In this document: piece by piece, positions 16,841 to 26,418 of the stretch
How the letters are laid out: each line of letters opens with the position of its first letter
Numbering within the stretch: position 1 is the stretch's first letter
Origin: an uncultured Muribaculaceae bacterium
GTDB lineage: Bacteria; Bacteroidota; Bacteroidia; Bacteroidales; Muribaculaceae
Direction of reading: 5' to 3'
Assembly: GCA_910584365.1 (NCBI GenBank)
Contig: CAJUAF010000020.1
Location: 1-46,628 of the forward strand
Length of the DNA stretch: 46,628 nucleotides
The notes under the pieces: generated by a model
Database searches by the model: none
Told to the model about the DNA's origin: nothing
What the model saw: the letters and a program-made list of their open reading frames with translations, nothing else
Made by a program: the position numbers and the translations under genes

Positions 16841-19135
16841 ATGAGTTCATCCCGGGAATCCAACGATATGATTGATGTAGGGGGTATGCTTCGCGGCGCC
16901 CTGAAAAAATGGTATGTATTCGCCATAAGTGTGGTAGTCTGCATGGGCCTGGCCTTTCTTTATACCAGGATCCATCAGACGGAATACCTTGTGAAAGCCA
17001 ATCTGGTGATTTCCCAGGATGACGCCACCTCTTCGATGGGGGGCATGGGAGCGCTTTTCGGTTCCAACGCCCTTGTCGACGACGAGGTTTTCGCCGTATC
17101 GTCCCACACCGTCTACAAGAAAGTGGCCCAGAAACTCGGCCTCGACCAGCTTCACCATACCCGCACCGGATTCCTCAAAACCCGGTTCCAGTACACGGGC
17201 TATCCCGTCACCCTCCAGTATCCCCACGAGATACCCGACACCCTCTGCTCCACCCTGGTGTTCAAGGTAAAGGCCGATAAGGAAGGGAAAGCGGACATCA
17301 CCGTTAAGGTGAAGCGCGACGTTATAGCCGAAGTCAAGGATGCCAAATTCCCGGTGACGATGAAGACCCCCTACGGTGTCTTCGTCCTTGAAAAGACACC
17401 CGACTATCCCAAAGACGAGAACGTCAAGACAACCATCACCCTCTCCGGCTATGACGACGCCGCCGAGTTCATCGCCAAGAAAGTCCTTGTCGACATCGCC
17501 AGCCGCAAGTCCAACGTCATCGAGCTGGAGATGGAATCCGCCGACACCGACTACGCCAAAGCCGTCCTCAACTCCATCATCGAGCAATACAATCTGCGCG
17601 GACTTCAGGAGAAGAACACAACCAACCTGAAGACCCTCAAATTCATCGACTCGCGCCTGGAACTCCTCGGCCAGGACCTGCTCAGCTCCGAATCCACCAT
17701 CGAGAGCTTCAAGAAAGGTCACGGCATCGTGGACGTCTCCTCGGAAGCCTCTTATCAGATTTCCAAAAAAGGGCAGTTCGAGGCCCAGCTGATCACCACC
17801 GAGACCCAGCTGGAGATCATCCGCATGATCAAGGATTTCATCACCGACCCGGCGAACAAGTATGAGCTTGTCCCCTCGTCGCTGATGGGAGGAGGCGAAA
17901 TCGGCTCCCGCGCCCTCGACTCCTATAACCAGCTGCTTCTGAGGCGTATCTCCCTTCTGCAGGAAGTACACCCCGGCAACGCCACCCTGAAGACTCTCAA
18001 CGGCCAGATCGACGCCCTGCGCAAGAACATCATCGAGTCCATCGACCGCAACACCGAGTCCATCAACATCAAGCTCCGCGATCTCCGCGCCGAGATGGGA
18101 CAGACCCAGGCCCGCCTGGGCTCCATCCCCTCCCAGGAACGCCAGTTCCGCGACATCATGCGCCAGCAGTCAATCAAGGAACAGCTCTATATCTTCCTGC
18201 TCAAACAGCGCGAGGAGACCTCCATGCTCCTTGCCAACGCCAAGTTCAAAGGAGAAATCATCGACGAAGCATACGCCATCAACGAGCCTCTCGGACTGGG
18301 CACAATCCCGATGCTGCTCATCGCCATGTTCCTCGGCATCGCCTTCGGAGCCGGATGGCTGTACGTCAAGAAACTGCTCCGCAACAAGTTCGAGTCCCGC
18401 GAGGAGCTGGAGACCCTTACCGACGTGCCTGTTCTCGGAGAGATGTGTACCGACCGCTCGGGCCGCAACCTGATTGTCACCCCGGGCCGCAACTCCTCGG
18501 CCGTGGAACTCTTCGGCCTGATGCGCACCAACCTGCAGTTTATCCTCAGCGGTCAGGACGACAAGGTTATCCTGCTGACCTCCACCATCTCCGGCGAAGG
18601 AAAGTCGTTCATCTCCATCAACCTCGCCTCCTCGCTGGCGCTACTGGGCAAGCGGGTGCTGCTCATAGGGCTTGACATCCGCAATCCCAAACTCCAGGAA
18701 TACCTCGACCTGCCGGAGGCCCCCGGTTTCACCGAGTACATCGCAGGCAACCGCTATACCCTCAGGGACATCATCCGCAGGAACCCCGTCTCGACCGGCC
18801 TGGACATCATTACCTCCGGCCCGATCCCCCCCAACCCCGCTGAGCTGCTCAACAGCCCGAAGGTGGACGCCATGTTCGCCGAGCTACGCACGATGTACGA
18901 CTACATCGTCATCGACTCCGCGCCCGTCGGTATGGTCAGCGACACCTTCGCGCTCAACCGCGTGAGCGACGCCACGGTCTACGTGACCCGCATCAACTAC
19001 TCGACGATGAAGGAAGTCAAGTTCTTCAACACCATCTACCGCGACAAACGCCTCAACAAGATGTCGCTCGTCGTCAACGGCACCCACACAAACAAGGGCT
19101 ACGGTTACGGCTACGGCCAGAAAGACAATGATTGA
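16841..19135 (+). CDS. Wzc-like chain-length regulator and tyrosine autokinase
   Basis: Inner membrane protein that controls polysaccharide polymerisation and export through cycles of tyrosine phosphorylation. The Wzz domain begins with a membrane segment (about 24-41). A long periplasmic region rich in coiled coil follows (about 230-460), with the GNVR-like part SIPSQERQFRDIMRQQSIKE. The second membrane segment is at about 486-508. The cytoplasmic BY-kinase has Walker A TSTISGEGKSF (about 580-590), Walker A' IGLDIRNPK, Walker B YIVIDSAPVG (about 687-696) and a C-terminal GYGYGYG tyrosine cluster (about 754-760). Residue G replaces the first acidic residue of the usual Walker A'. The length of 764 is normal for a fused Wzz-kinase. 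It overlaps the next gene by 8 bases. Confidence 0.95.
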   Translation: MSSSRESNDMIDVGGMLRGALKKWYVFAISVVVCMGLAFLYTRIHQTEYLVKANLVISQDDATSSMGGMGALFGSNALVDDEVFAVSSHTVYKKVAQKLGLDQLHHTRTGFLKTRFQYTGYPVTLQYPHEIPDTLCSTLVFKVKADKEGKADITVKVKRDVIAEVKDAKFPVTMKTPYGVFVLEKTPDYPKDENVKTTITLSGYDDAAEFIAKKVLVDIASRKSNVIELEMESADTDYAKAVLNSIIEQYNLRGLQEKNTTNLKTLKFIDSRLELLGQDLLSSESTIESFKKGHGIVDVSSEASYQISKKGQFEAQLITTETQLEIIRMIKDFITDPANKYELVPSSLMGGGEIGSRALDSYNQLLLRRISLLQEVHPGNATLKTLNGQIDALRKNIIESIDRNTESINIKLRDLRAEMGQTQARLGSIPSQERQFRDIMRQQSIKEQLYIFLLKQREETSMLLANAKFKGEIIDEAYAINEPLGLGTIPMLLIAMFLGIAFGAGWLYVKKLLRNKFESREELETLTDVPVLGEMCTDRSGRNLIVTPGRNSSAVELFGLMRTNLQFILSGQDDKVILLTSTISGEGKSFISINLASSLALLGKRVLLIGLDIRNPKLQEYLDLPEAPGFTEYIAGNRYTLRDIIRRNPVSTGLDIITSGPIPPNPAELLNSPKVDAMFAELRTMYDYIVIDSAPVGMVSDTFALNRVSDATVYVTRINYSTMKEVKFFNTIYRDKRLNKMSLVVNGTHTNKGYGYGYGQKDND

Positions 19136-20471
19136 CCGCTATAAACTTTATCTGAGGATTTTCCTTACTGTATTCTGGATTCTGACGTGCTATGGTTTTG
19201 TGGCAGAGGAGCTGATTCCCCCGATAGCGGGAGGGAAGAATACGGTTTTCCTTTTGTGTGATTTCATATTCCTTGCTCTGGGAATACTGACAATCCGCAA
19301 CCGTGGAGATGTGGCCGTATGCGTGTCGTTCGTGGTTCTGGCCATATTTACCACAATAATCCTCAACCATGAATCATGGCTGACCCTGACCAATGGTTTC
19401 CGCGACTTCCTCGGCATTATCTTCGCGGTCCCGATAGTCCGGTGGTTCTATACCCATACACGTTCCGCCGAATTCCGCCGACTTATGTTCAGGACAATGA
19501 ACATCTGGCTCTGGCTGCAGGCCGTCTGCATTACCTGGCAGTTCATCCGCTACGGCGCCGGCGATATGGGAGGCGGGACAATGGGAGAAGGAGCCTCGGG
19601 TATGGTGTCCATGCTGATATACCTGACTTCGTTCTGTCTGATCAGCCGTACATGGGATACCTCGGATTATATGCAAAGTCTGAGGAAAAACTGGAAATAT
19701 ATCCTGCTTCTCTACCCTACATTCCTGAACGAGACAAAAGTCAGCTTTCTGATGCTGGCCGCATACTTCGTTCTGTTACTGAAATATGACCGTAAACTGG
19801 TATTGAGACTCTTTTATATCGTCCCGATAGCCATCGGGCTATTCATCGGACTCGGAGCCGCTTATTTTTCAGCGACCGGACAGGACACGGAAGAAGTCCT
19901 GTCGTCCGAGTTTATCGAGGAATATATGTACGGTCTTGACCTTGACCGGCTTGTGGAAATCGGGCAGATGGTCCAGGACGGAATCATTGAGGTAGATCCC
20001 TCAGAGCCCTGGTCACAGGACATTCCCCGCATCGCCAAGCTGGGTCTTATCATATATCCCCTGGAGCTTACAGGGGGAGGTGTGCTTTTCGGTGCCGGAG
20101 TCGGAGAGTTCAAAGGATGGACTGTCGTAAATATGCCTACGTTCGCGGCAGAATACCAATGGCTGCTTCAGGGTTCGCGCCCGTGGCTCTTCTTCCTTCT
20201 GGTACAGATCGGCATCGTCGGCATCCTGTGGTGGGGGTGGACGGCGTTTCATCAATATTTCATCCGGCGGAGCAAGCAACCGTTGAATACACAATTCCAA
20301 TTGTTTCTATGGGGTTCCCTTGCCATAATTCTCTTCTATAATGATTCATTAAGAGAGATATGGTTTACAAGCTGGCTGGCCATACTGACCCTTTCATACC
20401 GCTATTCCGATGATGAGGATATATCTGAAGACGATATTTCCGCCCCTGTGACAATTGCTGAATCCGAATAA
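19128..20471 (+). CDS. Wzy-like polysaccharide polymerase (O-antigen ligase-like)
   Basis: Predicted integral membrane protein of 447 residues with about 10-12 hydrophobic segments, which would join repeat units on undecaprenyl carriers in the periplasm. Such polymerases share little sequence. I call it by topology, by one large periplasmic loop (about 240-330, with EEVLSSEFIEEYMYGLDLDR), and by its position between the kinase and the flippase. There is an LNETKVSFLML segment near 200 and a run of acidic residues at the C-terminus (YSDDEDISEDDIS). It starts inside the end of the kinase gene (8-base overlap), and its stop overlaps the flippase start by one base. Membership of the O-antigen ligase superfamily is likely but not proven here. 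Confidence 0.75.
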   Translation: MIDRYKLYLRIFLTVFWILTCYGFVAEELIPPIAGGKNTVFLLCDFIFLALGILTIRNRGDVAVCVSFVVLAIFTTIILNHESWLTLTNGFRDFLGIIFAVPIVRWFYTHTRSAEFRRLMFRTMNIWLWLQAVCITWQFIRYGAGDMGGGTMGEGASGMVSMLIYLTSFCLISRTWDTSDYMQSLRKNWKYILLLYPTFLNETKVSFLMLAAYFVLLLKYDRKLVLRLFYIVPIAIGLFIGLGAAYFSATGQDTEEVLSSEFIEEYMYGLDLDRLVEIGQMVQDGIIEVDPSEPWSQDIPRIAKLGLIIYPLELTGGGVLFGAGVGEFKGWTVVNMPTFAAEYQWLLQGSRPWLFFLLVQIGIVGILWWGWTAFHQYFIRRSKQPLNTQFQLFLWGSLAIILFYNDSLREIWFTSWLAILTLSYRYSDDEDISEDDISAPVTIAESE

Positions 20472-22006
20472 TGACCAAGAGTAAGCTCATAGTTAAGAAT
20501 TCTGTCTTCATGGCCATAAGGATGTTTGTGGTCATGGCTATAGGGTTGTACTCGAGCCGCGTTGTTCTCCAGCAACTCGGCGTAACAGATTTCGGTATCT
20601 TCAGTGTCATCGGGGGGTTAACCCTTGTCATGACCTTTTTCAACAGCGCTCTGGCGGCTGCTATACAGCGGTATATGAATGTGGAACTAAGCCTGCGGGG
20701 AAACGATGGGATGCAGAACGTCTTTTCAGCCTGCTGGGTATGCGTGCTGCTCATTACCGGCACCTTTATAGTGCTGGCGGAAGGAGCTGGTCTTTGGCTG
20801 ATAAACAGCGAACTGTCGATTCCGGCCGAGCGTATGGTACAGGCTCGGATCGTATTTCAGATGTCACTTGTCATCGCTATTCTCGAAATCCTGCGCGTAC
20901 CGTATAACTCGCTGATTATCGCTCATGAGAAAATGTCATTTTATGCCTACAATTCCATTGTAGAGGCGATGCTGAAACTCGCGGCGGTAATTTTCCTCGA
21001 GTTGCTTCCCGGAGACAAACTGCTGGTGTATATGGGATTGCTTATCGGAGTGGCTTTTCTGATAAATGCCGCTTATGTATGGTATTGCCGCCGGGAATTC
21101 CCCGCACTGCGCTTTTCGGTGCGCGGCGCCCGGGGAAAAATCACGGAAATCGGCAAATTTACCGGATGGAATCTTCTTACCTCTATTTCCGATATCGCCT
21201 ACCAGCAGGGTTCGGCAATGGTGCTGAATATCTTTTTCGGAGTGACACTCAATGCCACCATGGGAATCGCCAACCAGGTCAAGACTGCGGTATTTTCTTT
21301 CTCCCGCAGTGTGCAGACAGCGGCGAATCCCCAGATTGTAAAGACATTTTCCGGAGGAGAACATACCGAGTTCACACAGCTATTCATGCGTATATCACGC
21401 ATATCATTTCTGTTTGTCCTCTTCCTTGGAGGGCCAATCCTCATGAATACGGATTTTGTCCTTGATATATGGCTGTCGGTAATTCCGCCTGAAGCCGCCG
21501 TCTTTGTAAGGCTGATGATAGTATTCTGCATCCTGGATTCCCTGACCGGCCCGTTATGGATAACGATGCAGGCCGCCGGAAAGATAGCCCGCTATCAGAT
21601 CGTGGTCAGCACCGTCTGGCTGTGTGCCCTGCCGCTGATGTACGTAGCATTCCGCTGCGGGCTCCCGTCCTACTGGCTCCTGATAGTCCTGATAGGGATA
21701 GATTTCGCACTGCTGTGGATTCGCCTGGGCTACACAAGCCGTTGTTGCGACGTAGCTATGCGTGCTTATCTTGCCGATGTGGCGTGGCCGTTGGTCTGCG
21801 TCACCGTGTCGACAGGCATCTGTATGTGGATAGTGCTGGCTTTTATTGACAAGACCTCCGCAGTAACCTCTCCGTTCGGACATTTTCTCCTGACCTCAAC
21901 CATATGGTGTCTTATATTTCCGCTGGCGGTGTACTGTCTCGGGATTACCCGTCAGGAAAGAATCATATTAGGGGAACTGCGACATAAATATCTTAAATGC
22001 TCATGA
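20471..22006 (+). CDS. Wzx-like lipid-linked oligosaccharide flippase
   Basis: Inner membrane protein of the MOP superfamily that would flip undecaprenyl-linked repeat units to the periplasm. It has 511 residues and 12-14 hydrophobic segments. The N-terminus KNSVFMAIRMFVVMAIGLYSSRVVLQQLGVTDFGIFSVIGG matches the usual Wzx opening (a basic and aromatic start, then Y-S-R-V-V-L and LGxxDFGIF). FNSALAAAIQRYMNVELSLR and the region GWNLLTSISDIAYQQGSAMVLNIFFG (in pieces) are also typical. Its start overlaps the polymerase stop by one base, and its TGA overlaps the next ATG (ATGA at 22003-22006), so translation is coupled along the operon. Confidence 0.92.
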   Translation: MTKSKLIVKNSVFMAIRMFVVMAIGLYSSRVVLQQLGVTDFGIFSVIGGLTLVMTFFNSALAAAIQRYMNVELSLRGNDGMQNVFSACWVCVLLITGTFIVLAEGAGLWLINSELSIPAERMVQARIVFQMSLVIAILEILRVPYNSLIIAHEKMSFYAYNSIVEAMLKLAAVIFLELLPGDKLLVYMGLLIGVAFLINAAYVWYCRREFPALRFSVRGARGKITEIGKFTGWNLLTSISDIAYQQGSAMVLNIFFGVTLNATMGIANQVKTAVFSFSRSVQTAANPQIVKTFSGGEHTEFTQLFMRISRISFLFVLFLGGPILMNTDFVLDIWLSVIPPEAAVFVRLMIVFCILDSLTGPLWITMQAAGKIARYQIVVSTVWLCALPLMYVAFRCGLPSYWLLIVLIGIDFALLWIRLGYTSRCCDVAMRAYLADVAWPLVCVTVSTGICMWIVLAFIDKTSAVTSPFGHFLLTSTIWCLIFPLAVYCLGITRQERIILGELRHKYLKCS

Positions 22007-23115
22007 AACGGAAAGTCCTGATAATCCACGACTCGATGGAAGGAGGAGGAGCGGAACGGGTATTGGTCACGCTTTTATCCAATATCGATCTCAATCGATT
22101 CGATATCACACTTCTGCTGATAAACAATGTCGGGGTGTTTCTTCCCCGGATTCCGGCAAAGGTAAAAGTCATCGGGATGTACGACCGGCCCAAAAGCCTG
22201 TATTATCGGCTTATAACCCATTTCTATGGGCCGCGAAACTTCCTCAGGGAACAGCGTGCCCGCAAACTGTTGGGAAACAACAGATTTGATGTCACGGTTT
22301 CTTTTATGGAGGGGGCTCCCGCCTGTCTGCATCAACAGTTATCCGATCTGGCTTCCGAGAATATCACTTGGGTTCACAATGATCTTCATCGCGGGCGATG
22401 GTATGACTTCTGGTTTCACAAGACGGATGAAACCCGTTTTTATCGCTCTGTCGGGAAAATTGCTTTCGTTTCCGGCGACGCGCTAAAATCCTTCCAGAAG
22501 ATATTTGACACTCCGGCCGCCCTTCGTGTCATCTACAATCCGGTGGATTCCAGTCATATCCGCCGTCAGGCCACTGCAGAAAAAAATCTTTCCGACGGAC
22601 GGTTCACCATTGTAAACGTCGGGCGCTTCGTTCCGCAGAAGAACCATCATCGGCTCATCGAAGCAGCCGAAATTCTCAGAAACAAAGGATGTGACTTTGT
22701 GATAAAACTCCTGGGCAGTGGTCCTCTTGAGGACCGGATTAAGGAGGAGGTCAAAAAGCGGGGACTGGAAAACTATGTGGAATTCCTCGGATTCCGCGCC
22801 AATCCTTTCCCTGTCGTAGCGGATGCCTCGGTGTTCTGCATGACATCCGACTATGAAGGATATCCGATGGTAATTACCGAAGCGCTTACTTTAGGAGTGC
22901 CCGTTGTCGCTACTCCTGTAACAGGGGTTAAAGAAATGCTGGCGCACGGAGGAGGCATCCTCACATCCTTTGAGGCATACGATATAGCCGATACTCTTGA
23001 AGGGCTTATCCGGAATCCTGAACAACTGTCAGCTCTTAAAGCGGACGCCGCAACCTCTTCCGGTCAGTTCGATATGGCGGCCATTATGGGGCAAATAACT
23101 GAATTCCTCGGCTAA
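22003..23115 (+). CDS. Glycosyltransferase family 4 (GT-B fold)
   Basis: Cytoplasmic retaining glycosyltransferase that would add a sugar to the lipid-linked repeat unit; the donor is unknown. The N-terminal Rossmann domain starts RKVLIIHDSMEGGGAERVLVTLL, with the glycine-rich acceptor loop GGGAERV. The C-terminal domain has VNVGRFVPQKNHHRLIEA, VIKLLGSGPLEDRI and the E-x7-E donor site in YEGYPMVITEALTLGVPVV. I use the second ATG (22003-22005), which forms an ATGA overlap with the flippase stop; an ATG six bases upstream would only add two residues. The 370-residue length is typical for GT4. Confidence 0.93.
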   Translation: MKRKVLIIHDSMEGGGAERVLVTLLSNIDLNRFDITLLLINNVGVFLPRIPAKVKVIGMYDRPKSLYYRLITHFYGPRNFLREQRARKLLGNNRFDVTVSFMEGAPACLHQQLSDLASENITWVHNDLHRGRWYDFWFHKTDETRFYRSVGKIAFVSGDALKSFQKIFDTPAALRVIYNPVDSSHIRRQATAEKNLSDGRFTIVNVGRFVPQKNHHRLIEAAEILRNKGCDFVIKLLGSGPLEDRIKEEVKKRGLENYVEFLGFRANPFPVVADASVFCMTSDYEGYPMVITEALTLGVPVVATPVTGVKEMLAHGGGILTSFEAYDIADTLEGLIRNPEQLSALKADAATSSGQFDMAAIMGQITEFLG

Positions 23116-23124
23116 ATACCTGAT

Positions 23125-24261
23125 ATGAATTATCACGTTCCCTCTCAGACTTCCAGAGTCATTGATTTCCTGAGGTTCCCGCTTATAGTCGGCATTGTGG
23201 CCATTCATGCCTGGTCGGCGACGGCCTTTCCTGCGGATTACACCGCGAACCTCATCATCCAGTTTTTCCGGTCGGAAATATGCCGTATTTTCGTACCGCT
23301 GTTTTTCGCGATATCGGGCTACCTGTTCTTCGTCAGATACGACGGCGGAACATCGGATTTCTATAAACGTCAGTGGAGACGACGGCTATTTACGTTGCTT
23401 GTCCCCTATCTGCTGTGGAATCTGATTGCCTGGGGCTTCGAAGCTCTTAAAATGGTGCCTCCCTTTGATTCCCTTTTCCCGAACGTCAAGCCTATTCCGT
23501 TCAATCCCGAATCGATATGGCGCGTCTTCTGGGGATATTCCACTGAAATATCCAGGACTTATTTTTATGAGCCCTCCTATGTCCCTCTGGATTTTCCGTT
23601 GTGGTTTATCCGGGATCTGATGGTCATCGTCCTGTTCACACCCCTTATCGCGTTATGTCTGAAAAAACGCAGAGGGATAATAAGCCTGGCGATACTGATG
23701 GTGCTGTTTGCGGGTGGGTTATGGCCGTCGTTTTTCCAGGTTCAGTCTACGGGTGTGGTCTTTTTCTGCCTGGGAGCTTATTTCAGCATCAACCGGAAAG
23801 ACCCGCTTGCATTCACCTCCCGGTTCGGCGGAAAGAAATTACTGCTCCCCGGAATATTGTGGCTCTGTCTGGCTCTGACAGATTTATTCTTTGCTCCTTC
23901 ATACATCGCTGACAGATGTCATGGCCTCGAGATAATTCTCGGCACACCTCTGGTAGCTGCCGTCGTGTCCGAGATAGTATCCCGCGGAAAAAGCATCCCG
24001 TCCCTGCTGGCCAACACCTCCTTTATCGTTTTCGCCTATCACGGCCTGATTTGCATACAGGTGATCAAGATACTGGAAGGAATTATCCATCCGTCAGCCA
24101 CGATATCTATAATTACATTATATTTTCTAACCATACTGTCACTGACAGCCGGAGGAGTGATATTGTATTATCTCCTGAAAGTCTGTCCTCCGGCGCTACG
24201 TCTGCTTACCGGAGACCGCGTAATATCCGGGAAGAGCTGTCAGTCAGCTCCGACAAGCTGA
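23125..24261 (+). CDS. Acyltransferase family 3 membrane protein
   Basis: Integral membrane O-acyltransferase, likely adding acetyl or a similar group to the surface polysaccharide. It has about 10 hydrophobic segments in 378 residues. The family hallmarks are the N-terminal RVIDFLRFPLIVGIVAIHAW with the conserved His, and the R-x10-H type spacing. CRIFVPLFFAISGYLFF, PLDFPLWFIRDLMVIVLFTP and FIVFAYHGLICIQVIKILEG follow. It is 9 bases after the GT4 gene and ends this rightward operon. Its last 22 bases overlap the end of the convergent glycosyltransferase gene, and no terminator lies between them. Confidence 0.92.
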   Translation: MNYHVPSQTSRVIDFLRFPLIVGIVAIHAWSATAFPADYTANLIIQFFRSEICRIFVPLFFAISGYLFFVRYDGGTSDFYKRQWRRRLFTLLVPYLLWNLIAWGFEALKMVPPFDSLFPNVKPIPFNPESIWRVFWGYSTEISRTYFYEPSYVPLDFPLWFIRDLMVIVLFTPLIALCLKKRRGIISLAILMVLFAGGLWPSFFQVQSTGVVFFCLGAYFSINRKDPLAFTSRFGGKKLLLPGILWLCLALTDLFFAPSYIADRCHGLEIILGTPLVAAVVSEIVSRGKSIPSLLANTSFIVFAYHGLICIQVIKILEGIIHPSATISIITLYFLTILSLTAGGVILYYLLKVCPPALRLLTGDRVISGKSCQSAPTS

Positions 24262-25331
24262 CATAAACGAACATACATATTTCCGGCTACCCTGGTAGCC
24301 TCATAGGGCAATGCGGAATCTGCCGCAGCTTTGCTCATATCCCTTTTCGCCTGAGGGGAAAGAGCCAGATATTTCCCGATAGCGGAAACAAGTGCGTCCA
24401 CGCTGCCCGGAGTAAAAAGAAAACCGTTCACGCCGTCACTCACATACGTTGTCGGGCCAGCCATATTGCTGGCTATCACAGGAGTAGCAGTAGCCAAAGC
24501 CTCAATGCCGACAAGACCGAGACTTTCATTAAGGCGTGTCGGAAATATAAACAGATCAAACGACGCATATAATTCCGGAAGCCTCTCCTGGGAGACGGCT
24601 CCGAGTTCTGTCACAATATCTTCCAATCCAAGCCGGGCAATCATCGCGGCGACTTTCTCTGTACCAGGCCCACCGCCGGCCATCACAGCCTTGAACCGGT
24701 GTCCTTTCTTGCGCAGCCGATAAAGAGCCTCCAGATATGTATCCCATCCTTTGCCGGGAGCATACCGCGACACGAATCCGATAACAGGACTTTTCTCTTC
24801 CCGGGCGTGTCTTTCCCGCGCGCCATCGAAAAAGCGCTGCGCCACCCCTCCGGAAGGGGAAATAAAGATACGTTCAGGCGAAAGCGCCGGAAATTCCTCA
24901 AGCAGTACCTTTTTGTAGTACGATGAAGGACTAACCACCAGCCTGGCATCCAGCAGTGGTTTGCAGGCCAAGTGTTTAAGCCATCGTTTCAGTTTTCCTT
25001 TCGGAAGGAGGTCATCGCCATGCACATTAAATGCCAGCGGAAGACTCCGAAACCATAAGGCTATTCTTACGGGCAGGATAGGAAACGTAATCGTATGAAT
25101 ATATATCAGATCATATCTGCCGAACAGCAACCGCCACGTCAGACGCACATAAAAACTGATATACGTGCAAAGTTTAGACGCTTTATTTTTTCTGCGCCCC
25201 CGGATAGTAACCAGATGATTCTTTCCTTCCGGATTACGGCTCCTTATACTCTCATAGAAGTTCCTGACAAAAGTTCCGTAAGCCGGATCTTTCCGGGACG
25301 GATACATATTGCTGACAGTCAGTATATCCAT
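24240..25331 (-). CDS. Glycosyltransferase family 4 (GT-B fold), reverse strand
   Basis: Cytoplasmic retaining glycosyltransferase of 363 residues. The N-terminal domain begins MDILTVSNMYPSRKDPAYGT, typical of GT4 enzymes of capsule clusters, with FVRNFYESI after it and VHGDD near residue 103-107. The C-terminal domain has IGFVSRYAPGKGWDTYLEAL, AVMAGGGPGTEKV, and the E-x7-E site in NESLGLVGIEALATATPVIAS. It lies tail-to-tail with the acyltransferase gene (22-base overlap) and 31 bases after the GT2 gene. It probably belongs to the same polysaccharide locus, although its transcript would start in or before the terminase/810-residue genes unless an unseen internal promoter exists. Confidence 0.93.
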   Translation of the reverse strand: MDILTVSNMYPSRKDPAYGTFVRNFYESIRSRNPEGKNHLVTIRGRRKNKASKLCTYISFYVRLTWRLLFGRYDLIYIHTITFPILPVRIALWFRSLPLAFNVHGDDLLPKGKLKRWLKHLACKPLLDARLVVSPSSYYKKVLLEEFPALSPERIFISPSGGVAQRFFDGARERHAREEKSPVIGFVSRYAPGKGWDTYLEALYRLRKKGHRFKAVMAGGGPGTEKVAAMIARLGLEDIVTELGAVSQERLPELYASFDLFIFPTRLNESLGLVGIEALATATPVIASNMAGPTTYVSDGVNGFLFTPGSVDALVSAIGKYLALSPQAKRDMSKAAADSALPYEATRVAGNMYVRLCQLVGAD

Positions 25332-25362
25332 GCGTATCTGTGTTCAATCAGTAAGACCGGGG

Positions 25363-26352
25363 TCAGTCTTTTCCCTGGATTTTACGGATGAGGCCGCGGG
25401 CGCGGGTACAGGCCGAACGGTAAGGCATCGAATGTTTACACATTACGGTGTGGAAAGCGAAACGCGGGGAGGTCGCCTTGCTGATCTCGGCGAACTGGAG
25501 CATATCGTATGCCTGGGGATAGCTGCTCTCGATGACCGAGCGGGGCACCCCTTTCTCAAGATAAAGGCTCATGTAGCGCACGATGAAGTTGCGGTTGTCG
25601 GGCCCCAGGTCCGGGACTTCGGCGTTGACGTAGTCGTAGCACCAGAAAAGCGCTTTCAACTGTTCGCGCAGAGCTTTTTCGCTCAGCTTCCGGCGGGTAA
25701 TCGAGGCCGTGTTGAGGCAATAGTAATATGTCGGGGAAGTTATGACCTCCACTTTCGGGGCTGTAAGCACCAGCAACTGGGTAAGCAGAATCCGGTCTTC
25801 CGAAAAAGACTGGTTCAGCAGGGTATGGTAGGTGTTGGCAGTGAAAAGGGACCGTCTGTAAATCGAGCCGCACAGCGAGCAGGTGGCGCCGTGAAGGATG
25901 GCTTTAAGATAATTCCTGCCGTCGGGACCTTTGGCCGAACGGCGTGGACGCAGCACCAGCCTTTCCTCGAGGTTGCGCAGATACATATCTCCCACGACGA
26001 TGTCGGCGCCGCTTGCCACGCCCTTCTTCCAGAGATTTTCCAGGGCGTCGGAGGGCATGAAGTCATCGCTGTCACAGAAGCATAGATATTCCCCCCGGGC
26101 GTTCAGATACCCGGTCTTGCGGGCCATCATCAGGCCTTCGTTGGCGGTCTTGGTTATAATCCTGAGACGGGAATCGCGGGCGGCATATTCCTCCAGGATG
26201 CGGGCCGAGCCGTCGGGAGAGGCGTCGTTGACACAAATGACCTCTATATCCCGCAGGGTCTGACCCAACAGAGAGTCGAGACACCGCGGCAAATCCTTCT
26301 CCACATTATAGACCGGGACAAGGACAGATATTCTGATTTTGACCTCTTCCAT
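25363..26352 (-). CDS. Glycosyltransferase family 2 (GT-A fold)
   Basis: Inverting glycosyltransferase using a nucleotide sugar. The GT-A core is complete: RISVLVPVYNVEKDLPRCLDSLL (8-29 region), VNDASPDGS with the nucleotide-binding Asp (41-49), NEGLMMARKTG, and the metal-binding DxD in FCDSDDF (92-98). The later part is helical and variable, as is usual for acceptor binding. I start at the ATG 26350-26352 (MEEVKIRISV); the frame stays open upstream to a GTG at 26418, but that would put about 22 atypical residues before the first beta strand. It lies 66 bases after the terminase stop. No -7 box was found in that gap. Confidence 0.92.
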   Translation of the reverse strand: MEEVKIRISVLVPVYNVEKDLPRCLDSLLGQTLRDIEVICVNDASPDGSARILEEYAARDSRLRIITKTANEGLMMARKTGYLNARGEYLCFCDSDDFMPSDALENLWKKGVASGADIVVGDMYLRNLEERLVLRPRRSAKGPDGRNYLKAILHGATCSLCGSIYRRSLFTANTYHTLLNQSFSEDRILLTQLLVLTAPKVEVITSPTYYYCLNTASITRRKLSEKALREQLKALFWCYDYVNAEVPDLGPDNRNFIVRYMSLYLEKGVPRSVIESSYPQAYDMLQFAEISKATSPRFAFHTVMCKHSMPYRSACTRARGLIRKIQGKD

Positions 26353-26418
26353 AAATACGCGTATTGCTGTCCGATAATAGAACGTAGGAATCGAGGGGAA
26401 TATTGCCCTGGAGGCCAC

